Origin: Pseudomonas sp. B21-015
Lineage (GTDB): Bacteria > Pseudomonadota > Gammaproteobacteria > Pseudomonadales > Pseudomonadaceae
Length of the DNA: 64,000 nucleotides
Assembly: GCF_024749285.1 (NCBI RefSeq)
Contig: NZ_CP087196.1
Span: forward strand, 2,666,001 to 2,730,000
Reading direction: 5' to 3'
Positions 55,501-64,000 of the stretch are shown here, one piece after another. The number at the start of each line of letters is the position of its first letter. Position 1 is the first letter of the stretch. A model generated the notes under the pieces. That model worked only from the letters and a program-made list of their open reading frames with translations, was not told the origin of the DNA and did not search any database. The position numbers and the translations under genes were made by a program.

Positions 55501-56566
55501 GGCAGAGGCCACAACCGGTCATGACGAACTGATGAGAGGTACCAATCTCACCGATAACGTACTGTCGGCGAATGAACTCCGGTATTTGCAGGAGTATGCA
55601 CGCCGGTCCGGCAATAGTCTGGGTTATAACCTGAACGAGATCGACCAGATGATCGAGGACTATGAGCAGGATGAGTGGGATGGCAACGATCATTCTTCCG
55701 GTGAAGAGGGCGAGGACGAACCCGAGGATGAGCAGAAAGAGCGCTGGATGGAAGGCGCCGGGGAATCGACCGCCGACAAGGAAGCCACGTGGGATAGCCT
55801 GAAGGATGAAGAGGGCGGGCAAGATTTCTTTCATCTGCTCTCGCAACTCAGGCACACCAGGGATTTCATGAGTGACCGTGCTGATCTCACCCGTCGAGTC
55901 TGGCAAGTACTCGATGCGGCTCGAAGCAACACCGATTTGCGCAAGGACCTGTTCCTCCGTTCAGAGCGCGGCTACACCTGCGGGGATGGCCGAATTCTTC
56001 GGTTCAGCGATCTGGAGGTCAAGGTGTTCGTATTCAATGCCTTGCAATCTGTTGTAGCTGATCAGGAGGGAAGGGAGCTTTTCAAACTCTCCAGAAATCT
56101 GTTCCGCCTTGGAAAAGTCGAGGAAATTGCCAAGGCCCATGCCGAACGCCCGCCAAAGAAGGATCCGGCCGAAGTGCGCCTGGCCTACCGTATCGGGCTG
56201 ACCGAGCGGCTGGAACTGCCGGCGCAACCGGACTCGATGCTGTATCGGGGGGAATCAGGTGTGACGGCCCATGACATCGATGCTGCTTACACGGCCGTCA
56301 TCAATGCCGAAAACACCCGTGAATTCATGGATGATATCGTGCAGCGCGAATACTGGACCGATTACCTGAAGCGCAAGTACCCGGATGAATATGCTGCACT
56401 GGACAAGCGCCAGGCAGAGGCTGCCGAGGCGCTCGAAACGCGATATCCGGACTTCAGTGAGGACTATCTGACGGAAATAGCGGCGTTGAGTAAAACCAAT
56501 AACGTCGAGTCGCTGGGTTTGGCGATTCAACTGACCGAACGCGAACGCGCCGACATCGGCCTGTAA
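49580..56566 (+). CDS. Giant LRR toxin-like protein with NEL-type E3 ubiquitin ligase domain
   Basis: 2328 residues, GTG start with CAGGAGAATCATC upstream. Residues 1-1100 are a dermonecrotic-toxin-like (DUF6543) region with a hydrophobic part (FLNVAAFFVPGLGEVMMAVA, about 475). Then come three LRR modules, each led by a helical W-rich segment: 1141-1353 (VADRIVDCWQRSLLG), 1436-1672 (KLKSNWRNGLRVQY) and 1792-2010 (AADRILAVWRQRLRG). An acidic linker follows (EEGEDEPEDEQKE), then an NEL domain (about 2087-2328) with nucleophile C2134 (GYTCGDGR) and IpaH/SspH-like ends (YRGESGVTAHDIDAAYTAVI). NEL ligases ubiquitinate host proteins after delivery into eukaryotic cells. No type III secretion genes are near, so the delivery route is unknown. 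Confidence 0.88.
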   Translation: MSGMDSSADSGLHTELIKDRLPAWINHATAANLKALGRSRGPGQLPAHANPGWFARATPELRQRLRDSQARSRAANDALARTLKDLKGITDFCEPLLKDALRKTFAAEPDLKDTQLYHLRYRQPPIKQSLLQAALGNFEAGMAFDEVALGETSAIAPLGALRTEYYGETKRDGSRAARHRYTEKLAITPAAFSTLCRDLDLGKQYQDHLDAIFDSAASKARVREQMIAAQKAAMEMRVHIARIKDEITQAGYETLLAILNDQPRPTFNGRPIVYSQLEMLGSSLSEIVIIGTAARGTRQLLERGEPWTSLLPLNPIPLLKKKLSANEERIIVYIPGAPLYPIKEYASFKAFEQDLRLNVRSAQYQRLLTGWVKHDESARFIGRVKEGLFTYKWNADAGRRGRYEQIYDDEANLRLKETFFGSELFGELHARHLQRLKANARLLAVPTEDVDNEAFWARLKHYAELGLDFLNVAAFFVPGLGEVMMAVAAVQLSVEVFEGIEAWEDGDSDEAWSHLESVAMNVAFMAALGVAGAVANKAPTIQVSRWVDGLVPVKLPNGEARLWKPDLTPYRSTLTLDPQASSNALGQYEIGGKICIKLEGHVYEKTFDSEAQQWRIKHPSNPDAYQPLMQHNGRGAWRHSLERPLEWDRRTLLRRMGQETESFTDQELERIADVSGIDDDVLRKMHVDNLPTPPLLRDALRQFKVDRQVNDLIRQVRSDQPINDDYTHLLPFVSELPGWPPGRALEVFDGTPELGPSTRYGVQDGPAADTIELSRGEVTGAGFPERILAGLNEQEITGLLGEQGARVPSLRGAVLRERLGELALSKKTALFDNLYGSETSDEPLVQLFKRHHSGLSTEAATELLANASDLERARMRDSQRVPLRLAEEARWYVQQSRLNRALAGLHLDSMAAADSDRLALHALEKLPGWPTDVRLEVRDGGLSGQLLDSIGSEDAPFRKSLVKQSSGYQAFNERGETLNSVPRHGRNFYASIMHALPDSARQSLKLPHVGQSADLENMLRQYAFDHRSDMALALGQRPIKPWFKPPMRLADGRMGYLLSGRGAGSKVASSLIARVQDIFPGAQELEAELFVYRCLMEGKTEQQTLHLLNTKARELEALRSSLDGWVAQDTQPADATPLRPVGRRQVADRIVDCWQRSLLGTGDAYQRLDLQNLAELPPLPDGFSQVSELLIGGQDFTGHQAATLLQRFSEVKKLTVRLSELDGLPDALADLQSLTELTVQGYRLRYPVEFQARLNAMPQLERLNLLGSGYLNSIDVSRLTRLRGLNLSGAQLIEWPVGVLGLEHLEQLNLQGSYLHSLPTELLQGHERLWRGLTMDWSTLTHESFMATYAWLKDNPGHLVDVDRMVDSYCRGAVSRVLSHPVINAAEQFRRIGDSNDAMLNRVGQLRRQERELDQVLVTWQSRTLSVDQRQVDSQALFSTAQKLKSNWRNGLRVQYEPQASVPGPSWRLNSSESASTLDLSGVALGGLPVLPENAFAHVSTLRMGGVRAPLDELDDFLRRFSGLRELDLSNNALVGFPSALEGLSDLTTLNASRNQILVTAPVQQCLNALEKLQHLNLQYNPVRTLDVSGLSSLETLDLGHTAVRDWPVGILNLPGLKRLELGYSAISAVPSEAWSGHDSLLFNTNLRGCKLTTEAFTQVQAFARRSGNTLGIPPDVLLEGSTGGEPEYFSGEETQDSINRDLLGPLATDLNRNDPAFSLVARLQRLDPALTEQTAEQVIELLRTKGLPFLEIDSQITQWRLQLETLRQQLNDWINIRTYREGNYRVSSTYRRRAADRILAVWRQRLRGALAVSEENRGSLLDLSDIPLGGLPALSGDFSHVGTLNLTGVSSGGQGLDPFFSAFGQVHTLMLNRNGLDSMPSAITGLARLERLEAAHNNFTSSEPLQRQITRMTGLRWLDLSENRLQTIDVSGLTRLDTLDLNDNDLSAWPEGVLELPALRTLNLSYNQLRELPAEATTGHDELMRGTNLTDNVLSANELRYLQEYARRSGNSLGYNLNEIDQMIEDYEQDEWDGNDHSSGEEGEDEPEDEQKERWMEGAGESTADKEATWDSLKDEEGGQDFFHLLSQLRHTRDFMSDRADLTRRVWQVLDAARSNTDLRKDLFLRSERGYTCGDGRILRFSDLEVKVFVFNALQSVVADQEGRELFKLSRNLFRLGKVEEIAKAHAERPPKKDPAEVRLAYRIGLTERLELPAQPDSMLYRGESGVTAHDIDAAYTAVINAENTREFMDDIVQREYWTDYLKRKYPDEYAALDKRQAEAAEALETRYPDFSEDYLTEIAALSKTNNVESLGLAIQLTERERADIGL

Positions 56567-56583
56567 GCGGATTGATCAAAGAA

Positions 56584-56613
56584 AACGGCCCCTGGATCAC
56601 TCCAGGGGCCGTT
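56584..56613. terminator. Bidirectional terminator between the NEL gene and metH
   Basis: Perfect 13-bp inverted repeat AACGGCCCCTGGA with 4-nt loop, between convergent genes; A-rich on one side and T-rich on the other. Confidence 0.85.
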
Positions 56614-56641
56614 CTTCGTTCAGGCTTTCAAACTCGCCGTA

Positions 56642-60352
<3,711 letters not shown>

Positions 60353-60507
60353 TTGGACTACTCGGTAAGGCCATGACGAAGGGCCGGGATAATAACAAAC
60401 CTGTGCGCTTTTAGAGCATGTGCCGATTTTGCATGAATATCGTTCATGTTGGTGCGCAGGCCAGACCGGTAGAATCGCGGCGTTTTCTCACGATCAGGAC
60501 CAGGGAT

Positions 60508-62793
60508 ATGTCGTATCGCGTCGTCATCAGCCTATTGATGCTGCTTTTAAGCGGGGGCGCCGCTGCGCAAGGTCCGGATATTTCCTACGTCCGCGACATT
60601 CAACCGATCTTCACCGAAAAGTGCGTGGCCTGCCATGCCTGCTACGACTCCGCCTGTCAGCTCAATCTGGGCAGTGGTGAAGGGGCGGCCCGAGGTGCAA
60701 CGAAGGCACTCGTCTATGATGGCGAACGCAGCCAGGCCGCCGCGCCGACCCGGCTGTTTTATGACGCCTTCGGCAAACGTGCCTGGCAGCAAAAGGGCTT
60801 CTATTCGGTGCTCGACGCCCAGGGCAGCCAGGCGGCGCTGATGGCGCGCATGCTCGAACTGGGCCACAAAACCCCGTTGCAACCCAACGCCAAATTGCCC
60901 GAAGACATCGTCCTGGGCCTGAACCGGGAAAACATGTGCGCCATGCCGGCGGAGTTCGGCGGCTACGCCGGCTCCCATCCGAAAGAGGGCATGCCGCTGG
61001 CGGTCACCGGCCTGACCGATCAGCAATACCAGACGCTGCAACGATGGCTGGCCTCCGGTGCACCAATCGATGAGCAGGGCCTGGTGCCCAGCGCCAAGGA
61101 GGCCTTGCAGGTGGTGCAGTGGGAAAACCTGCTCAATGCGCCGGGCGCCCGGGAGAGCCTGGTCGGGCGCTGGTTGTTCGAGCACTGGTTCCTGGCGCAC
61201 ATCTATTTCAAGGACGGCGAGCCGGGGCATTTCTTTCAGTGGGTACGTTCGCGCACGCCGACGGGGCAGCCGATCGATCTGATTAACACCCGCCGACCGA
61301 ATGACGATCCGGGCACTCAGGTCTATTACCGTCTGTGGCCGGTGCAGGGCGTGATCGTGCACAAGACCCACATCACCTATCCGCTGAGCGCGGCGAAGAT
61401 GGCGCGGATCAAAAGCCTGTTTTACAGCGGCAACTGGCAGGTCAACGCATTACCGGGTTACGGGCCGGAGCGACGGGCCAATCCGTTCACGACCTTTGAG
61501 GCAATCCCGGCTCAGGCGCGTTACCAGTTCATGCTCGATAACGCCGAATACTTCGTGCGCACCTTTATTCGTGGCCCTGTCTGCCGTGGCCAGATCGCCA
61601 CCGACGTGATTCGCGACAACTTCTGGGCGCTGTTCCAGGCCCCGGAGCATGACCTTTACATCACCGACCCGAAATATCGTGGCCAAGCCACACCGTTGCT
61701 GGCGATGCCGGGGCAGAACGATGACGTCGGCAGTGTCCTGAGCCTGTGGCACGACTACCGCAATAAACGCAACGAGTACGAAGCCTTGCGCCGCGACAGC
61801 TACGCCGACCTGCCGGCACCGAGCTGGTCGACCCTATGGGCCGGCAATGACAACGCGCTGCTGAGCATCTTCCGGCATTTTGACAGCGCCTCGGTGAACA
61901 AAGGCCTGATCGGTGACGTCCCGCAAACCATTTGGCTGTTCGATTACCCGTTGCTGGAACGCACGTATTACCAGTTGGCGGTCAACTTCGATGTGTTCGG
62001 CAACGTGTCCCATCAGGCCCAGACCCGGTTGTATTTCGACCTGATCCGCAACGGTGCCGAGCAAAATTTCCTGCGTCTGATGCCGGCCGACTCACGGGAC
62101 GGCTACCTCGACGATTGGTATCAGAACGGCGGCAAGTTCAAGATGTGGCTGGATTATGAGTACATCGATAATGACAAACCAACGGCGCTGACGCTGGACG
62201 AGGCGGACCCGAAACGCGACTTCGCCTTGCAGTTGCTGTCCCGTTACGGCGACCTCAACGCCAAACCCGACCCGATCAACCGCTGCGACGGCGCTTATTG
62301 CTCGCGGCCGAACATCGATCTGGCGTTGCAGAACGCCGAACAGGCCCTGAGCCGCCTGACTTCGCGTCCGGCGGCGGGGCTGAAAGTCATCGATCAGTTG
62401 CCGGAAGCCACGATGTTGCGCATCGAGACCCCAAGCGGCAAGCGCGAGGTCTACAGCCTGTTGCGCAACCGGGCCCACAGCAACGTGGCGTTCCTGCTTG
62501 GTGAATCGCTGCGCTATCAGCCGGGGCTCGACACGTTGACCATTTATCCGGGTGTACTCAGCAGTTACCCGAACTTCATGTTCAACATCCCGGCGGGGCA
62601 AGTGCCCGCGTTCGTCGATGCGATGGAAAACGCCAAGGACGCTGCCAGTTTCGAGAATATCGTCGAACGCTGGGGCATTCGCCGCAGCCATCCGCAGTTC
62701 TGGCAGTATTTCCATGATCTGAGCCGCTACATCCACGACACTGAGCCAGTGGAAGAGGGTGTGCTGGACATGAACCGCTACGAGAATCTCTGA
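60508..62793 (+). CDS. cti: Fatty acid cis-trans isomerase
   Basis: 761 residues from MSYRVVISLLMLLLSGGAAA, a signal peptide that exports it to the periplasm. The heme c motif is C39-V-A-C-H43 (KCVACHACYDSACQLNLGSG). Cti converts cis-unsaturated membrane lipids to trans under solvent or heat stress and is a Pseudomonas hallmark. ATG at 60508 with CAGGGAT upstream. Divergent from metH. Complete. Confidence 0.95.
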   Translation: MSYRVVISLLMLLLSGGAAAQGPDISYVRDIQPIFTEKCVACHACYDSACQLNLGSGEGAARGATKALVYDGERSQAAAPTRLFYDAFGKRAWQQKGFYSVLDAQGSQAALMARMLELGHKTPLQPNAKLPEDIVLGLNRENMCAMPAEFGGYAGSHPKEGMPLAVTGLTDQQYQTLQRWLASGAPIDEQGLVPSAKEALQVVQWENLLNAPGARESLVGRWLFEHWFLAHIYFKDGEPGHFFQWVRSRTPTGQPIDLINTRRPNDDPGTQVYYRLWPVQGVIVHKTHITYPLSAAKMARIKSLFYSGNWQVNALPGYGPERRANPFTTFEAIPAQARYQFMLDNAEYFVRTFIRGPVCRGQIATDVIRDNFWALFQAPEHDLYITDPKYRGQATPLLAMPGQNDDVGSVLSLWHDYRNKRNEYEALRRDSYADLPAPSWSTLWAGNDNALLSIFRHFDSASVNKGLIGDVPQTIWLFDYPLLERTYYQLAVNFDVFGNVSHQAQTRLYFDLIRNGAEQNFLRLMPADSRDGYLDDWYQNGGKFKMWLDYEYIDNDKPTALTLDEADPKRDFALQLLSRYGDLNAKPDPINRCDGAYCSRPNIDLALQNAEQALSRLTSRPAAGLKVIDQLPEATMLRIETPSGKREVYSLLRNRAHSNVAFLLGESLRYQPGLDTLTIYPGVLSSYPNFMFNIPAGQVPAFVDAMENAKDAASFENIVERWGIRRSHPQFWQYFHDLSRYIHDTEPVEEGVLDMNRYENL

Positions 62794-62844
62794 AGTGCCT
62801 GCTCCCACATTGGATCAGTTGTGCTTTCCCGACAAAAATACTAG

Positions 62845-63486
<642 letters not shown>

Positions 63487-63503
63487 GGTGTTCGCTGCAA
63501 CAT

Positions 63504-63534
63504 AAAAAACGGTGCCCGTGAGCACCGTTTTTTT
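63504..63534. terminator. Terminator after nfuA
   Basis: AAAAACGGTGC ... GCACCGTTTTT, GC-rich stem with T tract on both sides; likely used by nfuA and the convergent cobM. Confidence 0.88.
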
Positions 63535-63551
63535 ATGGATGATCGATAACC

Positions 63552-63697
63552 TGTGGCGAGGGAGCTTGTCGGATCGCCGCACCGTCCCGCTCGACTGCGA
63601 AGCAGTCGCAATCCAGCCGATGCATTTTCCCGTGATGAATGCGTTGGCTGATTTTGGACCGCTGCGCGGTCCAACGGGAGCAAGCTCCCTCGCCACA
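63552..63697. repeat. Inverted REP-like pair
   Basis: TGTGGCGAGGGAGCTTGT at 63552 and its inverted form AGCTCCCTCGCCACA ending at 63697, enclosing two smaller palindromes (CTGCGAAGCAG, GACCGCTGCGCGGTC). A Pseudomonas repeat family different from the GCTTGCTCGCG type. Confidence 0.75.
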
Positions 63698-63703
63698 AGT
63701 GCT

Positions 63704-64000
63704 TCAGGGCCTGTACAAATGCGCATGCCCCGCGCGATACAGCGACGACTCACTGAAGTGATCGCTGCCCAACACCCGACCCACCAGAATCAGCGCTGTT
63801 CGGCGAAATCCCTTGGCTTGAACCTTCTCGGCAATATCCTCAAGCGTCCCCACCACCCAATCCTGATCCGGCCAGGTCGCCCGGTGGATCACGGCGATCG
63901 GGCAATCAGCGCCGTAGTGTGGCAACAGTTCGGCAAGGATCTTCTCCAGATGATTGACCCCCAAGTGGATCGCCATGGTCGCCCCGTGCTGCGCCAGGCT
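63704..64000 (-). CDS. cobM: Precorrin-4 C11-methyltransferase, C-terminal part
   Basis: The visible end reads MAIHLGVNHLEKILAELLPH, GADCPIAVIHRATWPDQDWV, ALILVGRVLGSDHFSESSLY and RAGHAHLYRP at the C-terminus. This is the SAM-dependent uroporphyrin/precorrin methyltransferase fold of CobM (aerobic B12 route). The N-terminal part lies beyond the window end, so the frame is open at 64000. Confidence 0.88.
   Translation of the reverse strand, partial: SLAQHGATMAIHLGVNHLEKILAELLPHYGADCPIAVIHRATWPDQDWVVGTLEDIAEKVQAKGFRRTALILVGRVLGSDHFSESSLYRAGHAHLYRP

Overview
The window comes from a Pseudomonas chromosome, most likely of the P. fluorescens complex. This rests on the lexA2-imuA-imuB-dnaE2 cassette, cti, metH, nfuA and cobM of pseudomonad type, many short palindromic repeats of the GCGGGCTTGCTCGCGAAGG type, and high-GC coding with ATGA gene overlaps. 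It splits into an accessory left part (1 to about 14500) and a core-like right part.

Positions 1-4400 are a decayed prophage. A leftward early cluster (zinc-binding protein, single-strand annealing-like protein, tiny membrane protein, HTH protein) abuts rightward tail genes (gp10-like, tail terminator, tail tube), with no repressor, head or portal genes between them. Two leftward genes look frameshifted near their starts and the tail tube gene is cut off at its 3' end. A DUF2625 gene with its own -10 element and terminator sits among the tail genes as a moron.

Positions 4602-14472 are a genomic island bounded by a perfect 104-bp direct repeat. The right copy contains the 3' part of an intact tRNA-Ser(UGA); the left copy holds only that 3' part. 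Inside are: a two-gene KAP P-loop NTPase plus HNH-like cassette flanked by inverted 186-bp MITE-like repeats (the best candidate for an undescribed, possibly anti-phage, system); three small proteins; a short tyrosine recombinase whose ribosome binding site lies in a hairpin; and a LysR / serine hydrolase / MFS exporter module. Because prophage DNA lies just left of the left repeat, two elements seem to have accreted at the same tRNA.

From 14500 the layout is core-like: YccA/BI-1, a YceK-like lipoprotein, Lrp/AsnC regulator and EamA exporter, FUSC protein with a GapN-type dehydrogenase, DyP peroxidase and Gfo/Idh oxidoreductase, the LexA2 mutasome operon, a hybrid histidine kinase, small stress-type proteins, an SMP-30-like protein beside a fused pseudogene, a LysR regulator, a HoxX-like protein, a Tat-exported amidohydrolase, an SCP2 protein, a phosphatase, SohB, CysI with DUF934, a periplasmic binding protein, MetH, Cti, NfuA and the end of CobM.

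Two very large leucine-rich-repeat toxin-like proteins (41466-45380 and 49580-56566) stand out. The second has three LRR modules and an intact NEL-type ubiquitin-ligase domain with its CxD cysteine; the first is a relative whose NEL region is cut short and lacks the cysteine.
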